A stretch of 64,000 bases of DNA from Leptospira fainei serovar Hurstbridge str. BUT 6 (GTDB taxonomy: Bacteria > Spirochaetota > Leptospiria > Leptospirales > Leptospiraceae), in contig NZ_AKWZ02000002.1 in NCBI RefSeq assembly GCF_000306235.2, positions 262,001-326,000 of the forward strand, written 5' to 3'. Both the position numbers and the translations under genes were made by a program. Shown here one piece after another: positions 1-9,568 of this stretch; the first letter of the stretch is position 1; each line of letters begins with the position of its first letter. A model generated the notes under the pieces. That model saw nothing but the letters and a program-made list of their open reading frames with translations. It had not been told where the DNA came from and ran no database searches.

Positions 1-1
1 G

Positions 2-253
2 CTCGTACTGGAGCGAATCGGCCGTTAGACCTTTCGTATATTCTTTGTAATCCAGATACTTTCGGTGAAGACTGTATTTAAGAGCCGAAAGAAGATTCTT
101 TTCCAGAGTGGCCTTTTTAGCTGCCTCCGAGATTTTTCGGTTCTTATTAAATTCTTCTACCTTGTTGAATTCTTCCACTAGACCGGTTACTTTTCCTGCT
201 AGGAGGGGGCTTGCCAAGCCTAAGGCAAGAGCTGCTACTAAGATCCGTTTCAT
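2..253 (-). CDS. Secreted hypothetical protein, N-terminal part (runs off the window)
   Basis: I do not recognise this gene. Only its first 84 codons are in the window; the reading frame is open to the window edge. The protein starts MKRILVAALALGLASPLLAG, a clear Sec signal peptide with a likely cleavage after the LLA-G region. The mature part is a charged, helix-prone stretch (VEEFNKVEEFNKNRK, then KKATLEKNLLSALKY), which includes a tandem VEEFNK repeat. It is probably periplasmic or surface-exposed. The start is an ATG 61 bases upstream of the pcrA stop codon, so it may be read with pcrA, but that is not shown. Confidence 0.7.
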   Translation of the reverse strand, partial: MKRILVAALALGLASPLLAGKVTGLVEEFNKVEEFNKNRKISEAAKKATLEKNLLSALKYSLHRKYLDYKEYTKGLTADSLQYE

Positions 254-314
254 TGGTTTTCCTGTGTTCCTTAGGATAATTATCGGTTTTTAGAAGGAGG
301 AACTTTTCCTTCCG

Positions 315-2522
315 TTATAATTTCTCTAAGGGGGTATAGGCAAGGAAAAAGTTCTTTTCCACCCCCCCAAACCTGATTTTGACTTTTCGGTTCTTCCCGT
401 TCCCGGAGACTCCGGCAACGATTCCCACGCCAAACTGCGCATGCCTAACACGATCTCCCTCTCCGATTTCGGCTTCTTCACCTAAGGGACTGGCTGTACC
501 CGAATCTTCCGAGTTCCGACCCTTTTTTAACGAAGAATCTCCCGCGCCCTCCCAAGCCACAGGGGGGCCTTCCGGCATCCTGACCCCCCTTCTTGTAAAT
601 ACGGCGTCTTGCCCGAAACATTCCTGAGGAATTTCCGGTAAAAAGCGAGAGGGAATTCGCGGTTCTACTTTTCCGAACTTTCGAGAATATCTACAATAAC
701 TTAGATATAGTTTTTTTCTAGCTCGAGTCAGGGCTACGTAGAACAGCCTACGCTCTTCCTGCTCGCCTTTCGGTTCGTCAAGACTCATCGAATGCGGAAA
801 GGTCCCTTCTTCTAAGCCGGTCAGAAAGACCGTCGGGAACTCCAATCCTTTTGCATTATGTACCGTCATCAGATGAACGTAATCGGTAAGTTGAGCAGTG
901 TCCTCCTCGGACGTAAGAAGGCTAATCTGATTAAGGTATTCCTCTAAATTCGGAGAATCTTCACGCTCTTCATATTCGGCAATGGAGTTCACGAATTCTC
1001 GAACGTTTTCGACTCTAGAAACGGCCTCTTCATCTTGAGAGTTTCGCTCAGTGTATTCCACCCAACCCGATCGTTCAATGACCTGTAACGCAATCTTAGA
1101 AGGAAGCTCTCCTTTCTCTTTCATTTCAATCAGGTCTTCGAATAGATGATAAAGTTCTTTCGCTTTCGCGATGCCGGCTTTTTTTAACGGTAGATCCGGA
1201 TGTCCCAGCGCCTCTAAAAAGGAAAATCCTCGATCTATGGAAAACTCCCTCATTTTCTCGATAGAGGCGTCCCCGATTCCCCTTGGCGGATTATTCACGA
1301 TTCTCAGGAGAGATGTCGAATCCAGAGGATTGGCAACCACATTCAAATACGCTACCATATCTTTGATCTCAGCCCGATCGAAAAATCGAAATCCTCCGAA
1401 GATCTTGTACGGTATACCAGCGGATCTGAGACTTTCCTCGTAATATCTCGACTGGGCGTTCGTTCTATAAAATATGGCAAAATCCTTATAATCGGCTCCT
1501 CTGGCCGCTTCCGAGCGAATTTTTTTTACCGCGTCATACGCCTCTTCGTTTTCGTTTTCGAACTCGGAAAGAGTTACCGGCTCGCCTTCCGGATTGTTGG
1601 TAAAGAGCTCTTTCTCTTTACGATCAGGATTATTGGAAATCACCTTCGAGGCAGCTCTTATAATTCGCCCGGAGGAACGATAATTCTCTTCCAATTTAAC
1701 CACGAACGAATTCGGATAATCATGTTCGAAATTTAGAATATTCGAAATATCAGCGCCTCTCCAGGAATATATGGATTGATCGTCGTCACCCACCACGCAT
1801 AAATTGCCGCGATCTCCGGCGAGCAATCGAACCAGACGGTATTGAACCTTATTCGTATCCTGATATTCGTCCACCATGACGTATCTCCAACGTTCCTGAT
1901 ACTTCGATAATATCGAAGGCTGCTCTTCGAACAATCGAACGACTCTCAATATCAAATCTCCGAAATCGAAGGCCTGGTTTTTTTGTTTTCTAAATTCGTA
2001 TTCCGCATAGATCTTCGCGACGACTTGTGATCGATGGGAAAAATCCTCTTTTCTAACGTATTGATCGGGGTCGAGCATCGAATCCTTTAAGGATGAGAAG
2101 ATGCCCGTCAGTGTGGACGGCTTGTATTGCTTAGGATCTTCGTGCAAATCCTTTACTACTTGCTTAATTAGAGATTCCTGAAGCGTTGTATCGTAGACGG
2201 TAAAACCGGAATCAATTCCGAGCGCAGTTGCTTCTCTCCGCAGTATAAATAGGCAAAGTGAATGGAAGGTTTTAATTTGCACATTGAACGGCAGATCCGG
2301 TACCAAATTGCGCACTCGTTCCGCCATTTCCGACGCAGCCTTATTTGTGAACGTTAAAGCGCATATAGAATCAGTTTTTCGATTCAGGATTAAGTTGGCA
2401 ATTCGATGAGTAATGACTCTCGTCTTGCCGGATCCGGCTCCGGCAAGAATCAAAACGGGACCGTCCAATCGTTCTACGGCCGCTTTCTGCGGATCATTTA
2501 AGCCGGTAAGTAAATCGATCAC
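315..2522 (-). CDS. pcrA: UvrD/PcrA-type superfamily 1 ATP-dependent DNA helicase
   Basis: A 735-residue 3'-to-5' DNA helicase for nucleotide excision repair, replication restart and clearing of RecA or RNA polymerase. All SF1A motifs are visible: Walker A GAGSGKT at 28-34, DEYQD near 218-222, GDDDQSIYSWRG near 245-256, the Q/ENYRS block, and VHNAKGLEFP followed by YVALTRARKKLYL near the end of the helicase core. The C-terminal 45 residues (GDRVRHAQFGVGIV...) form the small Tudor-like domain that in PcrA/UvrD contacts RNA polymerase. Length matches PcrA (about 720-750). It lies 17 bases downstream of bamA in the same direction, so it probably ends the exbB-exbD-bamA transcript. uvrD would be an equally valid name. 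Confidence 0.95.
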   Translation of the reverse strand: MIDLLTGLNDPQKAAVERLDGPVLILAGAGSGKTRVITHRIANLILNRKTDSICALTFTNKAASEMAERVRNLVPDLPFNVQIKTFHSLCLFILRREATALGIDSGFTVYDTTLQESLIKQVVKDLHEDPKQYKPSTLTGIFSSLKDSMLDPDQYVRKEDFSHRSQVVAKIYAEYEFRKQKNQAFDFGDLILRVVRLFEEQPSILSKYQERWRYVMVDEYQDTNKVQYRLVRLLAGDRGNLCVVGDDDQSIYSWRGADISNILNFEHDYPNSFVVKLEENYRSSGRIIRAASKVISNNPDRKEKELFTNNPEGEPVTLSEFENENEEAYDAVKKIRSEAARGADYKDFAIFYRTNAQSRYYEESLRSAGIPYKIFGGFRFFDRAEIKDMVAYLNVVANPLDSTSLLRIVNNPPRGIGDASIEKMREFSIDRGFSFLEALGHPDLPLKKAGIAKAKELYHLFEDLIEMKEKGELPSKIALQVIERSGWVEYTERNSQDEEAVSRVENVREFVNSIAEYEEREDSPNLEEYLNQISLLTSEEDTAQLTDYVHLMTVHNAKGLEFPTVFLTGLEEGTFPHSMSLDEPKGEQEERRLFYVALTRARKKLYLSYCRYSRKFGKVEPRIPSRFLPEIPQECFGQDAVFTRRGVRMPEGPPVAWEGAGDSSLKKGRNSEDSGTASPLGEEAEIGEGDRVRHAQFGVGIVAGVSGNGKNRKVKIRFGGVEKNFFLAYTPLEKL

Positions 2523-2539
2523 GCAAAATCCCCGTCCTT

Positions 2540-5443
2540 TTAGAAACGGTAATCCCCGATTCCGAATACGAATTGGAATGCGCGATCATCCTCGTATCTT
2601 TCAAAAGGCGCCCAAAAGTTTCCCGTAGGACGAATTTTCTGGGCGAAATAGATACGGAGAGGAAGGACCGGAATCTGAATCCGTAAACCGATTCCCCAGG
2701 AATATCTCATACGATCCATCGCGACGTTTTGGGAAGATAATACCAATCTGGCCGGATTATTCAAATCATCATATGTAACGTCGGCTTTCTTGCCGTTCGT
2801 TAAGTTAAAATTATTTTGGAGATACCAGCCCACGGGGTCGGCGACAATCCTTGCCTCTTTATTCTTATCGTAATTTGTAACGTAATCCTTTTTAACTCCG
2901 GTAAATCGATTCACTTGTTCGTATAATGCTCCACCATCCAGGAACACAACCAACCAAAGAAGACTCGGTTCTATCGGAATACGGATCTCCGAATCGAATA
3001 AGATACGATGCTGCGCCCCGCTTCTCCAGTCTGTCGGGAATTTCGGATCGTTATAGTACCATCCTCGTAAGGACTCGTATCCTCCTATGATCAATAAATC
3101 CTGGGGACGGATATACGGGTCTTGAACCGGATCCTGATGACCGTATTTAGGGGATCTCTGCAAAGTGAACATATCCGATGTACGAAACTCCTGCACCACC
3201 CGCCAACGACGAAGTGCGTTATTTCGAATCAAACCGCCGAAAGTAAAATCGAACCAAGTGTGATAGTATTCGGCGGTTATCCTATACTGATCGAAGTGCG
3301 AAGATCCGCCCAGATACTGACCGACATTGTCCACTTGTAAAAGTATATCGTAACCACGCGTAGGGGCGAATACGTTATCTCGAATATCGAAGGAAATACC
3401 GTTCGATATCTGGGAACGAAATTGCCAGCCCTGCCGAACGTTTGCCAAAACCGCATCCGATACCAACGCTGTCGGGTTAGAGTAAGAATAGAACGCAGGC
3501 GTATATCTATGAAAATGCGTCCAGTTCGTGAATACCCTATGTGCAATCCCCATTGTAACGCCTAATCCGTTGTTATCGTAAGTTGCGTTTTCGGTAACAG
3601 GAGCGGTCGTACTATCCGAGATTGAAATCGTGGAAGTGGATCCTAAGAAGATCGTTCGCGAAAAATAAAATAAGGAAAGAGAAAGCGACCAAGGAGTATC
3701 GTTTAGCCAAGGTTCCGTCCACGAAATCTGAAAGGATCGTCTATAAGGACCGAATTCAATTCTTCCGGATATCTTTTGTCCGGTTCCATTCAGGTTATTT
3801 TCGCCGACTTCCGTAAAAATCGTAAATCCAGTAATCGTTCCGTATCCACCGCCCATCGACACGGTTCCCGTCGGCTGCTCCAATACTTCGATCACGATAT
3901 TCATTTTGGAATCGTCGGAGCCGGGTCGCATATTAAAGTTTACTTCTTTGAAATATCCTAAATTATGAATGCGCTCTCTGGAACGATTAACCTTAGTGGA
4001 ATCGAAAAGATCGCCCGGCTTAAATAACAATTCCCGTCGGATTACCTTATCTTGAGTCTTTTTGTTCCCCTTGATGATTACGTTCTCTATTTTAGCTAGA
4101 TTATTTTCTCGAACGGTAAAGTCTACATGTACGAATTTTCTACCGCGCAGCGCAGGTTTTCTTGCGAACAATTCCCGCAGTTTGCGCACGTTTAATTGTT
4201 TATATTCGTCTTCACAAATTTTGCGTTCTAAATCGGTTTTCCTTGAATAGCAGTTCTCATAATACTGAAGACTCTCCTCATCCAACGAAATAATCTTCCT
4301 TCGAGGGATGACTTGAGCGAAGATATGGCCCTTTGCTCCGTAGAGTTCGTTTACGGAGGATCTATCGCGCATGAATACGGTCTCGTCGAATATTTCACCC
4401 ACGTCCTTTACGCTATAATCCATCACTTTCTCTATTTCATCTAACGTAAAAAGCGGGCTTAACTTATCTCTCGGCGTATCGGGTGGATTTTTTTCCTTAT
4501 TCAGGAAGACGGGGCGACCTTCGTTATCCAAGGTCATGTCGTGAGCGACCGAGTATCCGTTAAAATAATAAACCTGCCCTTCGTACAGTTTTATATTAAC
4601 GATAATGACTCGCCTGTCTTTCTTTTCGGGATTTTCCCAGTGGATTTCCCAATTCGTACCTTCTCGAAGCAATTCGGAGTCCAGATACCCTTTACTCCGC
4701 ATATAAGCCTGAAGGACTTCCTTGTCTTTTTCAAAGGAGCTTTCCTTAAAAGACCCGCCTTCGAAAAGACCCTCTTCTTTTAGATCCATTAACCCCAGAA
4801 GCTCGGATGTTTCGATGGTTTCATTTCCGTAAACGTTGATCTTAGCAACAGGGATCTCCTCGCCTTCGTCGATCACGAATCTTACTTTAACTAGATTCGT
4901 CTTGGGATCCGGTTTGCCTAACTCCGCCTTTACATAGGCTAAAAAGAAACCCTCATCCCTATATTTCTGAAGAATGACGTCCCTCGATTTGGAAACCTTC
5001 TGAGGCGTAATTACCTCGTTATCCTTCAACGGCATTTTTTCACGCAGGTCGGCGGGAAAGACTTCGTCCGCACCCACAAATTCGATTTCCTTAACGCGAG
5101 GACGTTCTTTTAGTTCGACGATAATCTTAACGCCGCCGTCTACATCTTCGGCCTGTATATCTATAAAATAGAAGAAACCGGAAGCGAATAAGGTTTTCAG
5201 GTCTCGATCGACCATACCTTTTGTCAATTGCCTTCCGCGCTTCAATTCGAGCATCGAGTCGATATCGGAATCCGAAGTATTCCGGTTTCCTTTGAACACG
5301 ACTTCCTTAATCGTTTTACCGAAATAATCGCTCCTCTTCGAAAGTAACTCGGTTATATCGGCCGAATAGAAAAGGAAGCTCGTCAAGAAAAAGACGACTA
5401 TAAATTTATTTACTGGAGGCTTTCGTTTCAAGTCGCTTATCAA
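2540..5443 (-). CDS. bamA: Outer membrane assembly factor BamA (Omp85)
   Basis: The 967-residue Omp85 insertase folds beta-barrel proteins into the outer membrane. A hydrophobic N-terminal segment (FIVVFFLTSFLFYSA) serves as signal peptide. Several POTRA domains follow, with recognisable pieces such as IKEVVFKGNRNTSDSDI and IENVIIKGNKKTQDKVIRRELLFKPGDLF split here by charged insertions. The C-terminal half is a 16-strand-type barrel ending in a terminal Phe (FGIGDYRF), the usual barrel signature. The loop-6 motif reads LRGW where most BamA have VRGY/F. At 967 residues it is longer than the usual 800 or so, the extra being in the POTRA region. The given start is a TTG; a second TTG twelve bases in (5431) is also possible, and neither has an ideally spaced ribosome site. 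It sits 82 bases downstream of exbD. Confidence 0.93.
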   Translation of the reverse strand: MISDLKRKPPVNKFIVVFFLTSFLFYSADITELLSKRSDYFGKTIKEVVFKGNRNTSDSDIDSMLELKRGRQLTKGMVDRDLKTLFASGFFYFIDIQAEDVDGGVKIIVELKERPRVKEIEFVGADEVFPADLREKMPLKDNEVITPQKVSKSRDVILQKYRDEGFFLAYVKAELGKPDPKTNLVKVRFVIDEGEEIPVAKINVYGNETIETSELLGLMDLKEEGLFEGGSFKESSFEKDKEVLQAYMRSKGYLDSELLREGTNWEIHWENPEKKDRRVIIVNIKLYEGQVYYFNGYSVAHDMTLDNEGRPVFLNKEKNPPDTPRDKLSPLFTLDEIEKVMDYSVKDVGEIFDETVFMRDRSSVNELYGAKGHIFAQVIPRRKIISLDEESLQYYENCYSRKTDLERKICEDEYKQLNVRKLRELFARKPALRGRKFVHVDFTVRENNLAKIENVIIKGNKKTQDKVIRRELLFKPGDLFDSTKVNRSRERIHNLGYFKEVNFNMRPGSDDSKMNIVIEVLEQPTGTVSMGGGYGTITGFTIFTEVGENNLNGTGQKISGRIEFGPYRRSFQISWTEPWLNDTPWSLSLSLFYFSRTIFLGSTSTISISDSTTAPVTENATYDNNGLGVTMGIAHRVFTNWTHFHRYTPAFYSYSNPTALVSDAVLANVRQGWQFRSQISNGISFDIRDNVFAPTRGYDILLQVDNVGQYLGGSSHFDQYRITAEYYHTWFDFTFGGLIRNNALRRWRVVQEFRTSDMFTLQRSPKYGHQDPVQDPYIRPQDLLIIGGYESLRGWYYNDPKFPTDWRSGAQHRILFDSEIRIPIEPSLLWLVVFLDGGALYEQVNRFTGVKKDYVTNYDKNKEARIVADPVGWYLQNNFNLTNGKKADVTYDDLNNPARLVLSSQNVAMDRMRYSWGIGLRIQIPVLPLRIYFAQKIRPTGNFWAPFERYEDDRAFQFVFGIGDYRF

Positions 5444-5525
5444 CCTTTTTAGTAGGTTCTAAATTCCTCCAAAATACAGGAAAAACTTCTTTGGAAGATC
5501 CATCGTCTCCCCATCTATAGTTCGT

Positions 5526-5981
5526 TCATTTACCGCCGGGCTGACGTACCATCGATAAATTGAATCTAGTAACGCCCGCCTCATTTACTTTATCTATGAC
5601 TTTAACGATGGTTTGGTAATTCGCCCCGCCGTCACCTCTGATGATAACTCTATTTTTACTGGCTTCCTTTTTGTCCTTGTCTTCAGGACCCATGAAAACC
5701 TTGATTTTATCCGTCAATTTTTCCAGAGCGACAGGATCCGTATCTTTATCCAAGAAAATCTTTCCATCCTTATTGATGGTAATAACTAACTCATCTTTCT
5801 TCTTTTCCTGTGCGGTGCTGGAAGAACGCGGTAATTCAATTTTAATTACGGTCGATTTTTCCAAGGTCGCGTTCATCAAGAAATAAATAACGATAAAGCA
5901 GATAACGTCGATCATAGGCGCAAGCTCGATCTGTCCGGCTCGATATCCGTTGCTTTGACTTCTCCACTTCTTGAATCTCAT
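5526..5981 (-). CDS. exbD: ExbD/TolR family biopolymer transport protein
   Basis: A 151-residue inner membrane protein with a short cytoplasmic N-terminus, one membrane helix and a periplasmic domain. The helix carries the family's essential aspartate in [16 protein letters not shown] (Asp near residue 25), which conducts protons in the ExbB-ExbD motor. The periplasmic part contains the typical [14 protein letters not shown] strand and a C-terminal [24 protein letters not shown] block. It begins two bases after the stop of exbB, so the two are translationally linked. Whether it energises a TonB, a TolA or another partner cannot be told here, because no TonB or TolA gene is next to it; bamA follows. 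Confidence 0.9.
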   Translation of the reverse strand: MRFKKWRSQSNGYRAGQIELAPMIDVICFIVIYFLMNATLEKSTVIKIELPRSSSTAQEKKKDELVITINKDGKIFLDKDTDPVALEKLTDKIKVFMGPEDKDKKEASKNRVIIRGDGGANYQTIVKVIDKVNEAGVTRFNLSMVRQPGGK

Positions 5982-5983
5982 CG

Positions 5984-6589
5984 TTATTTCAAATACCTTA
6001 AGGCTTGCTCGGAAAGGGTTTCCATTTCGGAAATCGCGTCATCTTTCTTCTTTTGAAAAAAGTTATTAAAAATATATGCTGGAATGGCAACGGCCAACCC
6101 CATTGCGGTAGTAATCAAGGCTTCACTAATTCCGACTTCCGCGCCTTTTGTTCCGGAACCTTCCGCAAACGAACGGATAATTCCGACGACGGTTCCCAAT
6201 ACTCCAAGCAGAGGTGCAATTGTCGCGATGGTAGCCAAAGCGGAAAGAAATTTATCCATCCGTTGGATCTGGCTTAAACCTTGGCTTAAAATTTCATCTT
6301 CCACTGCCGAAGTCTTTCTCTTAAACTGAGCAATACCGGCCTGAATAACTTGGGATGTAGGCCCTTGACTTAAGCTACGAAGGAGATCCGAAGCGGAATC
6401 AAAATTCTTCTCGTTCAATAGGTCTTTTACTCGTCTCCATTCGTCGGGCGAAAGAGCTTTCCAACGCGAAAAAAATATCAGTCTTTCAATTATGATTGTG
6501 AACCCAATAATCGAAACTAGAAGAATTAAAATCGGGATCGTTTCCGGAGGAATGATGGAAACCAAAGAATCTGTTTTGGCAAGAATCAT
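5984..6589 (-). CDS. exbB: ExbB/TolQ/MotA family proton channel protein
   Basis: A 201-residue inner membrane motor protein that forms the pentameric ring around ExbD. Three membrane helices are visible: [21 protein letters not shown] near 17-38, [21 protein letters not shown] in the middle, and [22 protein letters not shown] near the end. The middle and last helices hold the conserved TVxGIIxSF and GLAVAIPA signatures of the MotA/TolQ/ExbB family. The long cytoplasmic loop between helix 1 and 2 is as expected. It is the first gene of an apparent exbB-exbD-bamA-pcrA transcription unit. TolQ is an alternative name, but there are no tolA, tolB or pal genes beside it. Confidence 0.9.
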   Translation of the reverse strand: MILAKTDSLVSIIPPETIPILILLVSIIGFTIIIERLIFFSRWKALSPDEWRRVKDLLNEKNFDSASDLLRSLSQGPTSQVIQAGIAQFKRKTSAVEDEILSQGLSQIQRMDKFLSALATIATIAPLLGVLGTVVGIIRSFAEGSGTKGAEVGISEALITTAMGLAVAIPAYIFNNFFQKKKDDAISEMETLSEQALRYLK

Positions 6590-6717
6590 GTCGGTCGAGG
6601 TTCTCCAAGGAGTAGAGTTTCTGACTCGGCTGTAGCTGCCAAACGATTTTTAGAAAGAATGCTTCCTTTTTACCGGAGACTATCGTCCCCAGTATAATTC
6701 ATTGGAAGAGTGTCTAA

Positions 6718-8424
6718 TCATACCGCCTTTTTTTTCAGCAACTCTTTCGCGTGGTCAAGAGCACCCCGCGAAACATTCTGACCCGAGATCATTCTAGCAA
6801 GTTCCAAGGTTCTCTCTTCCATCCCTAAAAATTCAGTGTCAGATAGAGTTCTACCTTCTTTCACCTGCTTACTCACTTTGAGATGATGATCGGCTGCGGC
6901 GGCAATTTGTTGCAAGTGAGTGACAAGAAGAATCTGATGAGTCTTCGCTAAAGTTCGTAATTTCTTTGCAACATCCATCGCAATCTCCCCGCCTAGACCG
7001 GAATCGATTTCATCCAGCACCAAGACTTTTCCATCATGATTCGAGCCTAATACACTTTTAATGGCTAGCATTACTCTGGAAATTTCTCCTCCTGAAGCGA
7101 TTTTGCGTAGAGGTCGCGGCTTTTCTCCGGGATTCGGACTGAAATAAAATTCCGCTTGGTCGAGTCCGTATTCGTTGACTACGTACGATTTTCCTTGGGC
7201 CTCGACTTCCCCTTCCGCACTGGATTCCCAACGCAATACGACCTGAATCCCTGCCCCAGACATACCGAGGACATCCAATTCGGATTTAAGTCTAGTTTCG
7301 AAACGGTTCAAGGATTCCCGCCTTGCCTTGGACAATTGCATACATAATTGAGCCAGCTTCTCCGTTGCCTTTTTCTTCTCTCTCTCAAGGGATTGCTTCG
7401 AATCCATATTTTGCGCTAACGCTTCGAGCTCGTTTTCCGCATTTTTTTTCGAAAGTAAAATTTCTTGAATACTCGCTCCATACTTCTTCTTCAACTTTTG
7501 TATCAAATCCAATCGACTCTGTACATGTGCCAATCTGTCCGGCGAAAAAAAGACTTCATCCTTCTGGTCTTGCGCTGTTGTGTTAATTTCACGGAGAGTA
7601 ACGTATGCTTCTCGAATAGAAGATTCCAATTCGGAGTAATCTGAATGAATCGCCTTCATCTTCTCCGCTGCCACCAAAATGCGAGGAAAAACGCTCAAAA
7701 CCGCATTTTCACTTTCCGACAGTAGTCCGGCGATTATCTCTAAGTTCTCGGATAGACGCTCTCCATGAGAAAGAAGCTTTTCTTCTTTCAATAAATCGTC
7801 TTCCTCTCCTTCCTTTAAACCTGCTGCTTGAATTTCATCGATTTGGTACTGAAGAATCTCCTTTTTCCGATTCTTATCGCCGTAATTCGCCTCAATCTCC
7901 TCCAAACGCTTCCGCAAACTCCTATAGGTTAAAAATGATTCTTTCACTTCCGAGCGAAGGGGATATAAACCTGCATAGGTGTCTAAGATATCGATCTGCT
8001 GCGTTTTGTCTAAAAGGAGAATCTGGTCGTTTTGGTTATGAACCTCGGCAAGCAATTCTCCTAGGCCGCGTAATACTTGGGCCGATGATAAGGTATGATT
8101 AATTTGAATCTTGGATTTTCCATCTCTTGAAAATTCCTTTCGCAAAATAAGTTCCTTTCCTTCAAAAGGGATTCCTTTTTCCTGCAGCCACTCTTTAGCA
8201 GGCACATTTGCGCTGATATCCCAAACAGCCTCTAAAATATATTTGTCGGCTCCGGTTCGAATGTCAATCGCACTGCTTTTTCCTCCTAACAATGACGAAA
8301 CCGCATCTAATAATAGTGACTTTCCCGAGCCAGTTTCGCCGGTAATTGCAGTTAACCCGGTCCTAAATTCAATCTGAGCCGATTCAAGTAAGGCGAAATC
8401 CCGGACCAATAACATCTGAAGCAT
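6718..8424 (-). CDS. recN: DNA repair protein RecN
   Basis: A 568-residue SMC-like ATPase for recombinational repair of double-strand breaks. Walker A (GETGSGKS at 29-36) follows the typical [17 protein letters not shown] start. Two coiled-coil arms surround the middle, and the C-terminal head has the signature [16 protein letters not shown] and Walker [17 protein letters not shown], then [17 protein letters not shown], all highly diagnostic of RecN. Length matches the family (about 550). Two ATG codons nine bases apart (8424, 8415) could start it. The upstream gap is AT-rich. In many bacteria recN is an SOS gene; I looked for the TTTG-N5-CAAA element described for leptospiral LexA and did not find it. 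Confidence 0.95.
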   Translation of the reverse strand: MLQMLLVRDFALLESAQIEFRTGLTAITGETGSGKSLLLDAVSSLLGGKSSAIDIRTGADKYILEAVWDISANVPAKEWLQEKGIPFEGKELILRKEFSRDGKSKIQINHTLSSAQVLRGLGELLAEVHNQNDQILLLDKTQQIDILDTYAGLYPLRSEVKESFLTYRSLRKRLEEIEANYGDKNRKKEILQYQIDEIQAAGLKEGEEDDLLKEEKLLSHGERLSENLEIIAGLLSESENAVLSVFPRILVAAEKMKAIHSDYSELESSIREAYVTLREINTTAQDQKDEVFFSPDRLAHVQSRLDLIQKLKKKYGASIQEILLSKKNAENELEALAQNMDSKQSLEREKKKATEKLAQLCMQLSKARRESLNRFETRLKSELDVLGMSGAGIQVVLRWESSAEGEVEAQGKSYVVNEYGLDQAEFYFSPNPGEKPRPLRKIASGGEISRVMLAIKSVLGSNHDGKVLVLDEIDSGLGGEIAMDVAKKLRTLAKTHQILLVTHLQQIAAAADHHLKVSKQVKEGRTLSDTEFLGMEERTLELARMISGQNVSRGALDHAKELLKKKAV

Positions 8425-8863
8425 ATCAATAACCTACTCAATTAATTACTATTTATTAGTATAGCTATAGATTTTTGACAACTATTTTTTTGTATAGTAT
8501 TTCTAAAAAGTCTCCGTTCTTGAACCTGAAAATAGACCCAAACTGACGGAACGAACCTAGGGAGGTTGAAAATGAATCCCCCGAAAGGATTATTTTTCCC
8601 AAAAATACAAAAGTATTCCGAATTTGTAAGGTGAAGAATTTACAAAAGGATGGAATTCGACTAAGTTTCGACTAATTTACCCTTTTTAGCAAAAATCGAA
8701 TATAAGACAAAAATCAATTTCAATCCTGAGAAGGTTCCCGATTACTTTAGAATAAATTACCTTTTTGTAAGAATTCCAAAGGCTGGACAGTTCGGATTTT
8801 TGATTGCATGAATCCGGGAAATCGAAAGACTGGACCTCGATCCTCACTCCTCGAAGGACGAGC
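8425..8863. other. 439-base non-coding gap between divergent recN and a GHKL ATPase gene
   Basis: AT-rich region. It holds a perfect palindrome TATAGCTATA near 8459-8468, a TTGACA at 8475-8480 followed by TATAGT at 8493 (spacing too short for a good promoter), a 20-codon reading frame behind a strong GGGAGG site (8572-8634), and two copies of TTCGACTAA exactly 11 bases apart (8656-8664, 8667-8675). I see no tRNA or known RNA family. A 71-codon minus frame at 8686-8901 lacks a ribosome site and coding character. Confidence 0.5.
8572..8634 (+). CDS. Possible 20-residue leader peptide
   Basis: A very short open frame (MNPPKGLFFPKIQKYSEFVR) with a near-perfect ribosome binding site, GGGAGG seven bases before the ATG. 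I do not recognise the peptide. It lies about 230 bases upstream of the GHKL ATPase gene in the same direction, so it could be a leader peptide, an overlooked microprotein, or chance. The only support is the strong ribosome site and the position downstream of a TTGACA element, so confidence is low. Confidence 0.25.
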   Translation: MNPPKGLFFPKIQKYSEFVR

Positions 8864-9568
8864 ATGGCAAAAAACTTTAAACATTTAGACGCCCAGCTCA
8901 CTGACTATATCAAAAGCCGTTCCCGTATTTCCGTTCAATCCTCCCGAATGAATTCTAAACTAGAAAAGTACGTTTTACGTATCCTTACTGAAGTTTTAGA
9001 GAAGGTCGGACAATCTAGATACATTGAAATGCTTTATACCATTACTAAGGAAATGGCAATCAATGGAGTCAAAGCAAACCAAAAGCGGGTCTTTTTCGAG
9101 GACTTAGGCGTGGATATTCAAAATCCTGAACATTATGACCAAGCCCTTTCTAAATTTAAGGAAAATTTCTCGGAAAAAATGGCGGATGAGTTTGGGAAAC
9201 GATGTCTAGCTCGTGGAGTTTACGTAAAAATCAACGTAGTTTATAGCCCGGACGGTTTGGTCGTTGAGGTAGCCAATAATACTCCTGTCATCGAGATCGA
9301 AGAAGTTCGGATGCGGGAGAAAATGAAAAAGGCGATGGAATATAACGATATCGCCGAGTTCTATATGGATAATATGGATAATACGGAAGGAGCGGGACTC
9401 GGAATCGCTTTAATTATGATTTTATTAAAAAGCGAAAATATAGACCCGAACCTTTTCCGGATCCAGACGCAGGCTTCCGAAACGGTTGCTCGTGTCGAAA
9501 TTCCCTTCACCGACAAATACATAACAATAAGAAGTAAGGAAATCAACCAAGTTGGAAATCACAGGTAA
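8864..9568 (+). CDS. GHKL (histidine kinase-like) ATPase domain protein
   Basis: A 234-residue soluble protein with the ATP-binding fold shared by histidine kinases and anti-sigma factors. The N-box helix appears as [20 protein letters not shown] and the G-box as [19 protein letters not shown], but there is no phosphorylatable His domain or membrane segment, so it is not a complete sensor kinase. It may be a regulator of the anti-sigma (partner-switch) type; the partner is unknown. The ATG at 8864 has AAGGA six bases upstream; an in-frame ATG at 8804 would add 20 low-quality residues and has no such site. Its last 17 bases overlap the start of the dehydrogenase gene, which indicates co-translation. 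Confidence 0.75.
   Translation: MAKNFKHLDAQLTDYIKSRSRISVQSSRMNSKLEKYVLRILTEVLEKVGQSRYIEMLYTITKEMAINGVKANQKRVFFEDLGVDIQNPEHYDQALSKFKENFSEKMADEFGKRCLARGVYVKINVVYSPDGLVVEVANNTPVIEIEEVRMREKMKKAMEYNDIAEFYMDNMDNTEGAGLGIALIMILLKSENIDPNLFRIQTQASETVARVEIPFTDKYITIRSKEINQVGNHR

Noticed and set aside
8425..8520. LexA (SOS) box before recN
   Set aside because: No TTTG-N5-CAAA pattern in the leader.
8686..8901. 71-codon minus frame in the recN/ATPase gap
   Set aside because: No ribosome site, poor codon use, and it overlaps the real ATPase start.
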